From assembly GCA_015064945.1 (NCBI GenBank), contig SVRF01000017.1, positions 1 through 39,338 on the forward strand: a DNA stretch of 39,338 nucleotides, given 5' to 3'. Origin of the DNA: Oscillospiraceae bacterium. Its GTDB lineage: Bacteria > Bacillota > Clostridia > Oscillospirales > CAG-382. Within the stretch, counting starts at the first letter, position 1. Every line of letters starts with the position of its first letter. Positions 1 through 8,654 of this stretch are shown here, piece by piece. Under the pieces are notes generated by a model. It was given only the letters and a program-made list of their open reading frames with translations, was not told the DNA's origin and made no database searches. The translations under genes were made by a program, and so were the position numbers.

Positions 1-10
1 ATGCCTACCC

Positions 11-237
11 TCAGACCGCTGACAAAGGCACAGACCACGAAAAAAGAAAAATATAATTACACACAAAGATGAAAAGTCAGGGCGCACCCCTGACTTTTCT
101 GCATTGCATTGTGTTTTTTTCGTTCAAAACGAACCTCGGCTCACAGTACGTCGGTACAGTTCTCGCCTCGGTTCGTCTTGTCTGCACTCTTTCTCAGCAC
201 TCTGCCAAGCTGATGACAAGTTTGTCATCAGCTTGAA
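11..237 (+). repeat. Left copy of a 227-base repeat, inverted relative to the right end of the window
   Basis: This block matches the reverse complement of 39110-39337 almost throughout, with a few substitutions and one-base indels. It contains a hairpin at 72-98 (arms AAAAGTCAGGG and CCCTGACTTTT). That stem is kept in the other copy while its loop differs. A second near-perfect palindrome lies at about 209-236 (arms AAGCTGATGACAA and TTGTCATCAGCTT). No credible gene lies inside. It is probably a dispersed repeat of the genome, and the contig may have ended because assembly could not cross such repeats. Confidence 0.8.
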
Positions 238-257
238 ACAGGAGCACGCTCCTGTTT
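236..257 (+). terminator. Hairpin directly after the left repeat
   Basis: The arms AAACAGGAGC and GCTCCTGTTT form a perfect 10-base stem with a 2-base loop, followed by a weak T-rich tract (TTTCTT). It lies where the homology to the right-end repeat stops. The right-end copy has a different hairpin at the same relative place. It could end transcripts that cross the repeat, or act on the minus-strand rubredoxin transcript from its 3' side. Confidence 0.5.
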
Positions 258-290
258 CTTCCTCACTACAGTTTAATTTATTACTGTTTT

Positions 291-449
291 TTACTCTTCG
301 GAGAACATATCCTTGCCTACGCCGCAAAGGGGGCAGGTGAAATCTTCGGGAAGGTCCTCAAACTTAGTGCCGGGGGCTATGCCGTTGTCGGGGTCGCCGA
401 GTGCTTCGTCATACACCCAACCGCAAGCGTCACATACATACTTTTTCAT
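291..449 (-). CDS. Rubredoxin, 52 aa
   Basis: This is a one-iron redox protein of the cytoplasm that passes electrons to partners such as flavodiiron proteins. The 52-residue translation begins [16 protein letters not shown] and carries both CxxC pairs that bind the iron: C6/C9 near the N-terminus and C39/C42 in the CPLCG motif. The length is normal for free rubredoxins (about 52-54 aa). The start is supported by AGGAGG nine bases upstream of the ATG. It lies 89 bases downstream of the flavodiiron fusion gene on the same strand, and that protein already carries its own rubredoxin domain. This free copy may serve as an additional or exchangeable donor for peroxide or oxygen reduction. Confidence 0.95.
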   Translation of the reverse strand: MKKYVCDACGWVYDEALGDPDNGIAPGTKFEDLPEDFTCPLCGVGKDMFSEE

Positions 450-491
450 AACAAAATTCCTCCTAAAATTATATATTGTTTAATGGTTTGA

Positions 492-503
492 AACCTATAG
501 GTT
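492..503. promoter_or_regulatory. Palindrome between the flavodiiron gene and the rubredoxin gene
   Basis: AACCTATAGGTT is a perfect 12-base palindrome, and the flanks extend it imperfectly (TGAA on one side, TTCA on the other). It lies 43 bases upstream of the rubredoxin start. It could be an operator for a redox-responsive regulator, but it does not fit the PerR or Rex consensus as I know them, and no clear promoter was found beside it. Confidence 0.25.
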
Positions 504-538
504 CACAATCAGAATATAATAATGTGCTGAAAACAAGC

Positions 539-2329
539 TTATTCTATCGGTTCAAAATCAGCCGCGCCGTGTTTACAAAGAGGGCAAATAAAGTCCTCGG
601 GCAGGGGGTCGCCCTCGTAAATATAGCCGCATATTTTACATACATAGCCCTTTTTACCCTCTGTATTAGGCTTGGGCTTTACGTTGCTGTGATAATAGCT
701 ATAGGTCATAGTCTCTTTGTCGGAGATTACCCTTGACTCGGTTATGGAGCAGATAAACATACCGTGGGTATCAAGGTCAACGTATTGCTCCACCTTAAGA
801 GACATAAAGGAGTTAATATACCGAGGTAAGAACACCAGACCGTTATCGGAGCGAAGGGGTGTGCAGTCCGCAAATTTATCCACATTTCTGCCGCTTACAA
901 AGCCGAACTTTTCAAACACAACAAAAGGCGCTTCCACGGTAAGGCAGTTTATATTCATTATGCCTGTTTGTTTGATTACGTGATGAGAATAGTTTTCCTT
1001 ATTGATGGTAACGGCTATTCTGTTGGGGGTATTTGTAACCTGAGTTACGGTATTTACTATAAGTCCGTTATCCTTTTTGCCGTCGTTGCAGGTAACAACA
1101 TAAAGACCGTAGCCTATTTTAAACAAAGCGGTAAGGTCGTTTTTGTTGGCGGTGGCGTCCTGACGGGCAAGATACTCCTTACAAAGCTCATCCGCCAAAG
1201 AGCCCAGTTGTGCGGCGCTGTCCTCGTTAAGGGCGGACATTATGCTTACTGTGGTATCGGCAAAGCTCAAGTTTTTGGAGCTTGCAAACATCTCTTTCAT
1301 GACCTTGGCGGCAAGGGGTGCCCAGCTTCCGTTTTCAATAAACGCAACGGTGCGGTTGCTGAAGTTGCGCTCGGTAAGGTGATGTATAAACTCCCTCATA
1401 AAAGGGAAAATACCTGCGTTGTAGGTGGTGGTTGCCAGCACAAGCTTACTGTATCTGAATGCGTCCTCTACAGCCTCCGCCATATCACAGCGGGCAAGGT
1501 CGTTTACCACTACCTTAGGGCAACCGTTAGCTTTAAGCTTTTCGGCAAGTTGCATTACCGCCTTTTTGGTATTTCCGTATACAGAGGTGTAGGCGATAAC
1601 TATGCCATCTTCCTCAGGCTGATAGCTTGACCAGGTGTTGTAAAGACCAAGATAATAGCCAAGATTTTCCTTAAGCACGGGACCGTGAAGGGGACAGATT
1701 ATTTCGATATCGAGACCTGCCGCCTTCTTAAGCAGGTTTTGCACCTGTGTGCCGTATTTGCCCACTATACCGATGTAATAACGTCTTGCCTCGCAAGCCC
1801 AATCTTCTTCTGCGTCAAGAGCGCCGAATTTGCCGAAGCCGTCAGCAGAGAACAAAACCTTATCGGTGCTGTCATAGCTTACGATAACCTCAGGCCAGTG
1901 CACCATCGGCGCAGTAACGAAAGTAAGGGTGTGCTTGCCCAATTCCAGAGTACTGCCCTCCCCTACCACTACCGCTTTATCGGCAAAGTTGGTGCCGAAG
2001 AAGTTCTTCATCATACCGAAAGCCTTAGCAGAAGAAACTATTTTTGTCTGAGGGTACGCCTTTGTAAAGTTAAGGATATTTGCGGAATGGTCGGGCTCCA
2101 TGTGGTGAACAACCAGATAATCGGGCTGTCTGCCGCCCAGCGCGTTTTGGATGTTATCCAGCCATTCGTGGGTGAATGCGGCATCCACCGTATCCATTAT
2201 TGCAATCTTTTCATCTATTATGGCGTAGGAGTTATATGACATTCCGTTGGGAACAACATACTGCCCCTCAAACAAATCCACGTTACGGTCGTTTACGCCG
2301 ATGTATTTGATATCGTTTGTTATAAACAT
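539..2329 (-). CDS. Flavodiiron protein fused to flavin reductase and rubredoxin domains (FprA-Hrb type fusion), 596 aa
   Basis: Flavodiiron proteins reduce O2 to water, or NO to N2O, in the cytoplasm of anaerobes. Residues 1-240 are the metallo-beta-lactamase-like diiron domain, with ligands H76, E78, D80, H81, H144, D163 and H215. Residues ~243-385 are the flavodoxin domain with the FMN loop TSVYGNT. Residues ~395-550 are a flavin-reductase-like domain. Residues ~561-596 are a rubredoxin with C564, C567, C582 and C585. In Moorella the last two domains form a separate protein (high-molecular-weight rubredoxin, Hrb) next to FprA; here all four are one chain, which could carry electrons from NAD(P)H to the diiron site. 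The start at 2329 (MFITND) has AAGGAGG just upstream; an in-frame ATG 20 codons earlier lies inside the GH3 gene. It follows the GH3 gene by 17 bases. Confidence 0.95.
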   Translation of the reverse strand: MFITNDIKYIGVNDRNVDLFEGQYVVPNGMSYNSYAIIDEKIAIMDTVDAAFTHEWLDNIQNALGGRQPDYLVVHHMEPDHSANILNFTKAYPQTKIVSSAKAFGMMKNFFGTNFADKAVVVGEGSTLELGKHTLTFVTAPMVHWPEVIVSYDSTDKVLFSADGFGKFGALDAEEDWACEARRYYIGIVGKYGTQVQNLLKKAAGLDIEIICPLHGPVLKENLGYYLGLYNTWSSYQPEEDGIVIAYTSVYGNTKKAVMQLAEKLKANGCPKVVVNDLARCDMAEAVEDAFRYSKLVLATTTYNAGIFPFMREFIHHLTERNFSNRTVAFIENGSWAPLAAKVMKEMFASSKNLSFADTTVSIMSALNEDSAAQLGSLADELCKEYLARQDATANKNDLTALFKIGYGLYVVTCNDGKKDNGLIVNTVTQVTNTPNRIAVTINKENYSHHVIKQTGIMNINCLTVEAPFVVFEKFGFVSGRNVDKFADCTPLRSDNGLVFLPRYINSFMSLKVEQYVDLDTHGMFICSITESRVISDKETMTYSYYHSNVKPKPNTEGKKGYVCKICGYIYEGDPLPEDFICPLCKHGAADFEPIE

Positions 2330-2346
2330 AAAAACCTCCTTAAATT

Positions 2347-4596
2347 TTATGCAAGACGCTTGTAAACGTTTAGTATGCGAAGTGCACAAGCCTCAAGGTC
2401 CGCCCTTGACAGCTCGCCCTTTTCTATTGCCTCCATAAGCTCCTCGGGATAGCCTACGTGCATCTTCATATCGTTACCTGCTTTAACCTCGTTAACGGGG
2501 TTGTTTTTAATGCCCCAGTCGGTGGTAACCATACCGCCGAAGCCCCATTCGCCTCTTAGTATACCTGTTATAAGGTCGTAGCTTTCAGAGGTATGGATGC
2601 CGTTGATAAGATTGTAAGACGTCATTATCGTCCAAGGGTCTGCTTCCTTAACGCATATCTCAAATCCCTTAAGATATATCTCTCTAAGCGCCCTCTCCGA
2701 TACTACAGAGTCGCCCTTGATGCGGTTAAGCTCGATATTATTAGCCGCAAAATGCTTTACGGAGCAGGCAACGCCCTGTGACTGGATGCCCTTTACCTTT
2801 GCCGCCGCCATCTTGCCCGCAACAAAGGGGTCTTCGGAAAAATACTCAAAGTTTCTGCCGCAAAGAGGTGTTCTGTGTATGTTAATTGCAGGAGTAAGCC
2901 ATACCTTAAGACCGTTTTCCTTAAGCTCTGCCGCACCTGCCGCACCTACCTGCTCCACAAGAGCTTCGTTCCAAGAACAGGCAAGAAGTGTCGCGCAGGG
3001 CCACGCCGTTGTGGGTATTCCGTGGTGAGCATCAAGTCTGAGTCCCGCAGGGCCGTCGGCAGTAGGTACTGAAGCAACACCCAAACGCTCCAGCCCCGAA
3101 AAGCAAAGGGTGTTGGAAACGCCCACGTTGGGTGAGCCACCCATAAATTCACAAAGCTCCTCGGTGGTAAAGGCGGCAACAAACTCTTCAAGACTAAGCT
3201 TTTCGCCCACATCCTTAAAGCTGGGGTTCTCTATGGGGCAGGTAACCTCTATTGCCTTATTCCTGCCGTAGCCGTAAACCGCCTTTCTTTGGGGAAGCGC
3301 CTCAAAACTGCCGTCGGCAAGCATACGCTTCTCCAATCTGTTAGGTGCAAGGCGCTCGGTCAGCTGTTTTACCACCCTGTCCTCTTCAACGGTATATACG
3401 AAATACGCCTTCTCCGTATCCCTTACGGAAGAGCCTATGTAAAAGCTGTAATCACCTTTTTCAAGTATATATGCCGACTTTTGTATCTTGCCCAGGTCGT
3501 CATAGCTTGCCATATCTTCTGCTTTAAGCTTAAGGTAAAGTTCTTCGCTCTCCATTGGCATAAGTTCTTTTGTCTTAGCAAACGCCGCAAGCTGAAGCTT
3601 TGGCTTGCCCAGCACCCCTTGAGGTGCGGAAAAGTAAAGCTGCACCACCTGCTTGCCACGGTACACACCCGTATTTGTAACCTTAAGCTTTGCGCTTATT
3701 ACGCCGTCGGTCTCTTCCATACACAGTCCGGATATTTCAAAGCTTGTATAGGAAAGGCCGAAGCCGAAGGGATAGTTGACCCTGTCCTTCCCACCCGGTA
3801 CTGTCTCAAAATAGCGATAGCCCACGTATATGTCGTCGTGATAACGGACCGCCAACTCGTCATCGAACAAGCCTTGAGAGGACGGATAATCCTCAAAGTT
3901 CTTAGCAAAGGTATCCACCAGCTTGCCGGAGGGCACGGCGTCACCGCAGAGGATGTCCGCAATTGCCATACCGCCCTCCATACCTGCCTGCCAAGCAAGC
4001 AGTACGGACTGTATTCTTTCGTTATCCTTGAAATATTCAGAGTCGGTCACGGCGCCCACGTTAAGTACAAGCACCGTTTTTTCAAAAGCCGCCGTTACCT
4101 TGGCTACAAGCTGTTTTTCCTCATCGCTTAAATAATAATCACCGTCAAGAGCACGGTCTGTACCCTCGGTGGAAAAGCGGCTTATGGTTATCACCGCTAC
4201 CTCCGACTCTCTTGCGGCGTCCTCTATAAGCCCGTCGGGAGGCAACGGCTCGGTGCGGACGTTTATACCCATCACAGGTCTGCCTGCTGCCTTTTCTCCC
4301 TCTATGTAGCTGTTATAAAACTCGGCAAGGCCTGCATTTACCGTCACCTTGCCCTCTGCCTGCTTTTGCAAAAAGCCATCGTAAACGTTGTGTACGTAAG
4401 CACAAAACACATCACCGCTGCCACCGCCGCCCTTTACATAAGCCACGGAGCCTTTGCCGAAAAGGGAAACTTTAGCACCACGCTTAAGAGGCAGAAGGCG
4501 GTCCTCGTTTTTAAGCAACACCATACCCTCCAAAGCGGCAAGATGTGAAAGTTTTGTGTGTGTACTGCATCCTGTAATAATTTTGCTGTTTTCCAT
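2347..4596 (-). CDS. GH3 family beta-glucosidase-like glycoside hydrolase with permuted domain order, 749 aa
   Basis: This enzyme removes terminal beta-linked sugars from oligosaccharides; no signal peptide is seen, so it is probably cytoplasmic. The order of domains is reversed relative to most GH3 enzymes. The alpha/beta sandwich that is usually C-terminal comes first (residues ~20-300), then a fibronectin-III-like domain (~315-390), and last the TIM barrel (~470-745). The barrel holds the nucleophile Asp693 in VTTDW, the substrate-binding KHFAANN motif and DGPAGLR. The same order is known from Ruminococcus albus and Butyrivibrio beta-glucosidases. The exact substrate cannot be read. The ribosome binding site is weak (GGCGGTG). 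The gene is divergent from the MATE operon and stops 17 bases before the flavodiiron gene, so the two are probably co-transcribed although unrelated in function. Confidence 0.93.
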   Translation of the reverse strand: MENSKIITGCSTHTKLSHLAALEGMVLLKNEDRLLPLKRGAKVSLFGKGSVAYVKGGGGSGDVFCAYVHNVYDGFLQKQAEGKVTVNAGLAEFYNSYIEGEKAAGRPVMGINVRTEPLPPDGLIEDAARESEVAVITISRFSTEGTDRALDGDYYLSDEEKQLVAKVTAAFEKTVLVLNVGAVTDSEYFKDNERIQSVLLAWQAGMEGGMAIADILCGDAVPSGKLVDTFAKNFEDYPSSQGLFDDELAVRYHDDIYVGYRYFETVPGGKDRVNYPFGFGLSYTSFEISGLCMEETDGVISAKLKVTNTGVYRGKQVVQLYFSAPQGVLGKPKLQLAAFAKTKELMPMESEELYLKLKAEDMASYDDLGKIQKSAYILEKGDYSFYIGSSVRDTEKAYFVYTVEEDRVVKQLTERLAPNRLEKRMLADGSFEALPQRKAVYGYGRNKAIEVTCPIENPSFKDVGEKLSLEEFVAAFTTEELCEFMGGSPNVGVSNTLCFSGLERLGVASVPTADGPAGLRLDAHHGIPTTAWPCATLLACSWNEALVEQVGAAGAAELKENGLKVWLTPAINIHRTPLCGRNFEYFSEDPFVAGKMAAAKVKGIQSQGVACSVKHFAANNIELNRIKGDSVVSERALREIYLKGFEICVKEADPWTIMTSYNLINGIHTSESYDLITGILRGEWGFGGMVTTDWGIKNNPVNEVKAGNDMKMHVGYPEELMEAIEKGELSRADLEACALRILNVYKRLA

Positions 4597-4691
4597 AAAA
4601 GCACCGCCGTTTTTCTTTATATTTTAGCACAAGTTTTGCATTTTGTATATAGAAATTTTTCCAAATGAGTGTAAATTTTTTGTTTTATGAT

Positions 4692-4720
4692 TTGACATAT
4701 ATCTTCTTTTGTATTATACT
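4692..4720 (+). promoter_or_regulatory. Sigma-A promoter of the MATE-azl-met operon
   Basis: A perfect -35 box TTGACA at 4692-4697 is followed by a 17-base spacer and the -10 box TATACT at 4715-4720. The MATE gene starts at 4776, leaving a leader of about 50 bases. No riboswitch-like structure fits in so short a leader. Confidence 0.85.
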
Positions 4721-4775
4721 ATAATCGGAGTTTTATGAAGATTATTCACTTTTTCAAATTTGAGAAGGCAAAGCA

Positions 4776-6146
4776 ATGAAAAAAAGCATTACATCCTCTG
4801 AAACTGCAGAGGCGCAATACAAAAAGATGACGGAAACGCCCATACCGAGGCTTGTTATGTCCCTTGGCATACCCACCACCGTAAGTATGCTTATAACCAA
4901 CATTTACAACATGGCGGACGCCTATTACGTAAGCACGCTGGGCACAAGTGCGGGCGGTGCCATAAGTGTTGTATTCGGACTTATGGCTATATTGCAGGCT
5001 TTCGGCTTTATGTTTGGGCACGGTGCAGGCAGCAATATAAGCAGAATGCTTGGGGGCAAGCAACAGGGCCGTGCAAGCGAATACGCCTCTACGGGGTTTT
5101 TTGCCGCCTTGGGCTGCGGACTTATCATTTTGACAGGCGGACTTAGCTTTATCGACCCGCTTATGCGTCTTCTTGGCAGTACAGACACCATTTTACCCTA
5201 CGCAAGGAATTACGGCAAGTGGATACTTATTGCCGCACCTGCAATGACGGCAAGCTGTGTTCTTAACAACATTCTGCGTTATGAAGGCAAGGCGACTCTT
5301 GCTATGATAGGACTTACCACAGGCGGTATTCTTAATATCTGCCTTGACCCCCTGTTTATCTTTCACTTTGGCTTGGGAACAGAGGGAGCGGGACTTGCTA
5401 CGGCAATATCCCAGTATATCTCATTTAGCATTTTGCTTTCTATGTTCCTGTTCAAGAAGACCCAAAGCAAGCTTTCGCTGCGCTTGGTACAGAAAGATAT
5501 CCGCACCATCGGCGACATTGTTATAACAGGGCTGCCCAGCTTGGCAAGACAGGGCCTTAACAGTGTTTCCACAATGGTGCTTAATAATCAGGCAAAGCCC
5601 TTCGGCGATGCGGCTATCGCCGCTATGGGCTATGTAGGCAGGACAAGCAGTCTTATCTTCAGCGTAGGGCTTGGCATAGGTCAGGGCTTCCAGCCCGTGT
5701 CGGGCTATAACTACGGCGCAAAAAAATACAGCCGTGTTAAAAAGGCGTCGTTCTTTACCCTGTTTTTCGGTGCAGGCTTTATAGGGCTTATTTCCCTTTT
5801 CGGCTTTATCGGCGCAGACACCGTAATAGGATGGTTCAGCACTGAAAAAGGCGTTATTGATATAGGCAGTACAGCGCTTAGGATACAGTGTGCGTTTTTG
5901 ATTTCCCTACCCGTTTCGGTAGTGGCTACAATGCTGTTCCAAAGCATCGGGGAAAGCGGGCGTGCATTTGTGCTTTCCTGCTTGCAAAGCGGACTTTTGT
6001 TTATTCCCCTATGTCTTGTTCTGCCCCGATTTATAGGGATAACGGGCATACAGCTTTCACAACCGCTGGCGTATTTTCTGTCAGCAACGGTATCGGTGCC
6101 TATGCTTTTGATGTTCCTTAAAAAATTGCCCAAGGACGGTAATTGA
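4776..6146 (+). CDS. MATE family multidrug/cation efflux protein, 456 aa
   Basis: This is a polytopic membrane exporter that expels organic cations or drugs in exchange for Na+ or H+. The length (456 aa) and the run of about twelve hydrophobic segments fit the family. The N-terminal region with MTETPIPRLVMSLGIPTTVS, the YNMADAYYVS stretch and the GSNISRMLG stretch is typical of the MepA-like branch. The substrate cannot be predicted. It is the first gene of a tightly packed run: azlC begins 6 bases after its stop. The ribosome binding site (GAGAAGG) is moderate. A second, distinct MATE gene lies at 37689-39074. Confidence 0.93.
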   Translation: MKKSITSSETAEAQYKKMTETPIPRLVMSLGIPTTVSMLITNIYNMADAYYVSTLGTSAGGAISVVFGLMAILQAFGFMFGHGAGSNISRMLGGKQQGRASEYASTGFFAALGCGLIILTGGLSFIDPLMRLLGSTDTILPYARNYGKWILIAAPAMTASCVLNNILRYEGKATLAMIGLTTGGILNICLDPLFIFHFGLGTEGAGLATAISQYISFSILLSMFLFKKTQSKLSLRLVQKDIRTIGDIVITGLPSLARQGLNSVSTMVLNNQAKPFGDAAIAAMGYVGRTSSLIFSVGLGIGQGFQPVSGYNYGAKKYSRVKKASFFTLFFGAGFIGLISLFGFIGADTVIGWFSTEKGVIDIGSTALRIQCAFLISLPVSVVATMLFQSIGESGRAFVLSCLQSGLLFIPLCLVLPRFIGITGIQLSQPLAYFLSATVSVPMLLMFLKKLPKDGN

Positions 6147-6152
6147 ATTAAA

Positions 6153-6857
6153 ATGAAAAGCTTTTTAAAAGGTCTGCGCCTTGGCGTGCCCATAGGTCTG
6201 GGATATCTTTCGGTATCCTTTACCTTCGGCATAAGCGCAGTATACAACGGTCTGTATTGGTGGCAGGCGGTCATTATTTCCATGACCACCCTTACCTCTG
6301 CAGGTCAGCTTGCGGGGATAGGCACAATCGCCGCAGGCGGCAGTTATTTGGAGATGCTGGTGTCCCAGCTTACGATAAATCTAAGATATTCCTTTATGTC
6401 CGTATCCCTGTCCCAAAAGACAACGGCAGAGTTCAGCGGTGTTAAGCGCTGGCTGATGGGCTTTTTTATGACTGACGAGATCTTTGCAACCGCTTCCTCG
6501 CAAAAGGAGGTAAGTACAAAGCTTTTTGCAGGCATCTCCGTTATGCCCTACATAGGCTGGACACTTGGCACGCTTTTTGGCAGTTTGCTTGGCAACGTAC
6601 TGCCCGACAGCTTGATGAACGCGCTGTGTATTGCAATTTACGGTATGTTTGTAGCGATAGTTGCGCCCGTTGCCAAAGATAACAGAAGCGTGCTTTGCGT
6701 GGTAGGCTTGGCGATTGGACTAAGCGCCGCCTTTTACTATCTGCCCTTATTCAAGGGCTTATCCACGGGGCTTGCAATAAGCATCTGCGCTGTAGCGGCA
6801 GCACTTTTCGGCGCTTTTCTATTCCCTGTAAAGGAGGACGGTGCCGATGGAAGATAA
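6153..6857 (+). CDS. azlC: AzlC family branched-chain amino acid export subunit, 234 aa
   Basis: AzlC is the large membrane subunit of the AzlCD pair, which exports branched-chain amino acids or analogues. Hydrophobic segments span most of its 234 residues. The N-terminal GLRLGVPIGLGYLSVSFTFG stretch and the polar AGQLAGIGTIAAGG and INLRYSFMS segments are characteristic of the family. It starts 6 bases after the MATE stop and overlaps the start of azlD by 11 bases, so translation of the pair is probably coupled. Export of other amino acids, such as methionine, is possible given the methionine genes downstream, but this is inference. Confidence 0.93.
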   Translation: MKSFLKGLRLGVPIGLGYLSVSFTFGISAVYNGLYWWQAVIISMTTLTSAGQLAGIGTIAAGGSYLEMLVSQLTINLRYSFMSVSLSQKTTAEFSGVKRWLMGFFMTDEIFATASSQKEVSTKLFAGISVMPYIGWTLGTLFGSLLGNVLPDSLMNALCIAIYGMFVAIVAPVAKDNRSVLCVVGLAIGLSAAFYYLPLFKGLSTGLAISICAVAAALFGAFLFPVKEDGADGR

Positions 6858-7164
6858 AAGCTTTTGGCTGTACCTTTTGGTGCTTGCCGGCTCTACCTAC
6901 CTGATAAGAGCCCTACCCTTTGCTGCAATGCAGAAGAAGGTAAAAAGCACCTTTATAAAATCCTTTTTGTACTACATACCCTACACAGTGCTTTCGGCAA
7001 TGACTTTTCCTGCGGCGCTTTACGCCACGGGCAACGAGCTTGCGGCGGCGGCGGGACTTATTGCGGCAACGGTGCTTGCGGTACTTGGCAAAGGGCTTAC
7101 GGTGGTGGCGATCGCTTCGTCAGTTACCGTATTCGCGGCAGAAAAATTAATTGAACTATTATAA
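6847..7164 (+). CDS. azlD: AzlD family branched-chain amino acid export subunit, 105 aa
   Basis: This is the small membrane partner of AzlC, with about three to four hydrophobic segments. The TYLIRALPF motif near the N-terminus and the hydrophobic YYIPYTVLSAM stretch are typical. The start is set by AAGGAGG at 6831-6837: the ATG at 6847 is nine bases away, while the in-frame GTG at 6841 is only three bases away and is unlikely to be used. The gene overlaps azlC and ends 15 bases before the chosen metF start. Confidence 0.9.
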   Translation: MEDKSFWLYLLVLAGSTYLIRALPFAAMQKKVKSTFIKSFLYYIPYTVLSAMTFPAALYATGNELAAAAGLIAATVLAVLGKGLTVVAIASSVTVFAAEKLIELL

Positions 7165-7179
7165 ATGGGGGTCAGTTTT

Positions 7180-8058
7180 ATGAAGATAACAAAACTTTTA
7201 AGTCAGGACAAGCCCTTGCTTTCCTTTGAGGTGTTTCCGCCCAAGACGGAAAGCGGCTTTGAAAGCGTAAAGACCGCCACGGAGGAGATAGCAAAACTGC
7301 GTCCTTCGTTTATGAGCGTTACCTACGGTGCAGGTGGCGGCACAAGCAAATACACCCTTGATATAGCCAAAAACATAAAAGAGATGTACGGTGTGCCCAC
7401 CTTGGCGCACCTTACCTGTGTTTCCTCCACCAAGGCCACGGTCAAGGAGAAGATTGCACAGATCAAAGCGGCAGGTATAGAGAACATAATGGCGCTGAGG
7501 GGTGATATACCCGCAGGGCTTGAGGATGCCGACCGCAGCGGCTGGGACTACAAGCACGCAATTGACCTTATAACCGAGCTTAAGGCGGAAAACAAAGAGT
7601 TTTGTATAGGTGGCGCTTGTTATCCGGAAATCCACCCGGAAAGCACCAACCAAAAAGAGGACATAAAGCACCTTAAAGCGAAGGTTGACGCAGGCTGTGA
7701 ATTTCTTACCACCCAAATGTTTTTTGACAATAACCTGCTTTATAACTTCCTGTATAAGATACGTGAGGCAGGGATAACCGTTCCCGTTATACCGGGGATC
7801 ATGCCCATAACCAATGCCAATCAGGTGGCTCGTGCCATAAAGCTTTCCGGCTCCTTTATGCCCCAGCGCTTCAAGAGCCTTGTAGACAAATTCGGGGATA
7901 ACCCCGACGCAATGAAGCAGGCAGGTATAGCTTACGCCACCGACCAAATTATAGACCTGTACGCCAACGGTATAAACAACGTACACGTTTACTCTATGAA
8001 CAAGCCCGACGTTGCCGCAAAGATACAAAGCAACCTGTCGGACATACTGGGCAAATGA
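7180..8058 (+). CDS. metF: 5,10-methylenetetrahydrofolate reductase, 292 aa
   Basis: This FAD enzyme reduces 5,10-methylene-THF to 5-methyl-THF, the methyl donor for methionine synthase. Visible motifs are FEVFPPK with the conserved Glu near residue 17, the SVTYGAGG stretch, LRGD, the ACYPEIHPES stretch, TTQMFFDN and PGIMPI. The length is normal for the bacterial catalytic domain. The ATG at 7180 was chosen because GGGGGTCAG precedes it; an ATG five codons upstream has no ribosome binding site. The stop overlaps the next start as ATGA, so the two are translationally coupled. Its neighbours supply the next step in the methionine pathway. Confidence 0.96.
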   Translation: MKITKLLSQDKPLLSFEVFPPKTESGFESVKTATEEIAKLRPSFMSVTYGAGGGTSKYTLDIAKNIKEMYGVPTLAHLTCVSSTKATVKEKIAQIKAAGIENIMALRGDIPAGLEDADRSGWDYKHAIDLITELKAENKEFCIGGACYPEIHPESTNQKEDIKHLKAKVDAGCEFLTTQMFFDNNLLYNFLYKIREAGITVPVIPGIMPITNANQVARAIKLSGSFMPQRFKSLVDKFGDNPDAMKQAGIAYATDQIIDLYANGINNVHVYSMNKPDVAAKIQSNLSDILGK

Positions 8059-8639
8059 GTGCAGTACAGGTACTTAACATCAAACCCGAGGCCGGCTACT
8101 GCCAAAAAGAGGTTTTGCGCTATGCAGGCTGTAAGGATGCGGAGGGCGAGCTTTGCAGTCTTATAAAGGACTGCTATCGAGAGCTGGAGGGCAAGCTTAC
8201 GTACAGGCTTTGCTACCGCAAGTTAGAGCTTAAAATAAGGGACGGCGTTTGCGACTTCGGCTTGTTTGAGGTGCGCTCCCAAAACCTTGCAAAAGCCCTT
8301 GAGGGCTGTGAAAGCGCCATAATTTTTGCCGCCACCCTTGGGGTGGATACGGACAGGCTTATCGCAAAATACAACTGTATATCCCCTGCCAAGGCTTTGA
8401 TAATGCAAGCCCTTGGTGCGGAGCGTGTGGAGGCACTGTGCGACTGTTTCTGCCAAAAGATTGCGGAAGAGCAAGGCACAAAACCACGCTTCAGCCCCGG
8501 CTACGGAGATTTGCCCCTTGAGGTACAGCGTGATGTATTTGCGGTACTGGAATGTGAAAAGCACATAGGGCTTACCCTAAACGACAGTCTGCTGATGTCG
8601 CCCTCAAAGTCGGTAACGGCGTTTGTAGGCATTTATTAA
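8055..8639 (+). CDS. Stand-alone methionine synthase activation (AdoMet-binding) domain protein, 194 aa
   Basis: Cobalamin-dependent methionine synthase is sometimes oxidised to the inactive Co(II) form, and its C-terminal activation domain rescues it by reductive methylation from S-adenosylmethionine. Here that domain appears as a separate 194-residue protein. The C-terminal part shows the AdoMet-binding signature RFSPGYGDLPLEVQRD, followed by LNDSLLMSPSKSVTAF, which matches the end of long MetH proteins. It is encoded between metF and a metH that lacks this domain, overlapping metF by four bases and ending 15 bases before metH. It most likely reactivates the MetH encoded next to it; the electron donor is not visible here. 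Confidence 0.9.
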   Translation: MSAVQVLNIKPEAGYCQKEVLRYAGCKDAEGELCSLIKDCYRELEGKLTYRLCYRKLELKIRDGVCDFGLFEVRSQNLAKALEGCESAIIFAATLGVDTDRLIAKYNCISPAKALIMQALGAERVEALCDCFCQKIAEEQGTKPRFSPGYGDLPLEVQRDVFAVLECEKHIGLTLNDSLLMSPSKSVTAFVGIY

Positions 8640-8654
8640 TAACGAGGTGTTACT

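Noticed and set aside
104..340. Reading frame of 78 codons in the left repeat, with a similar one at 39055-39237
   Set aside because: The translation comes from the dispersed repeat itself, runs into the rubredoxin gene antisense, and has no ribosome binding site. Similar spurious proteins arise wherever such repeats occur.
4597..4775. SAM or cobalamin riboswitch for the operon containing metF and metH
   Set aside because: The leader is only about 50 bases after the -10 box and shows no B12-box or SAM-type structure.
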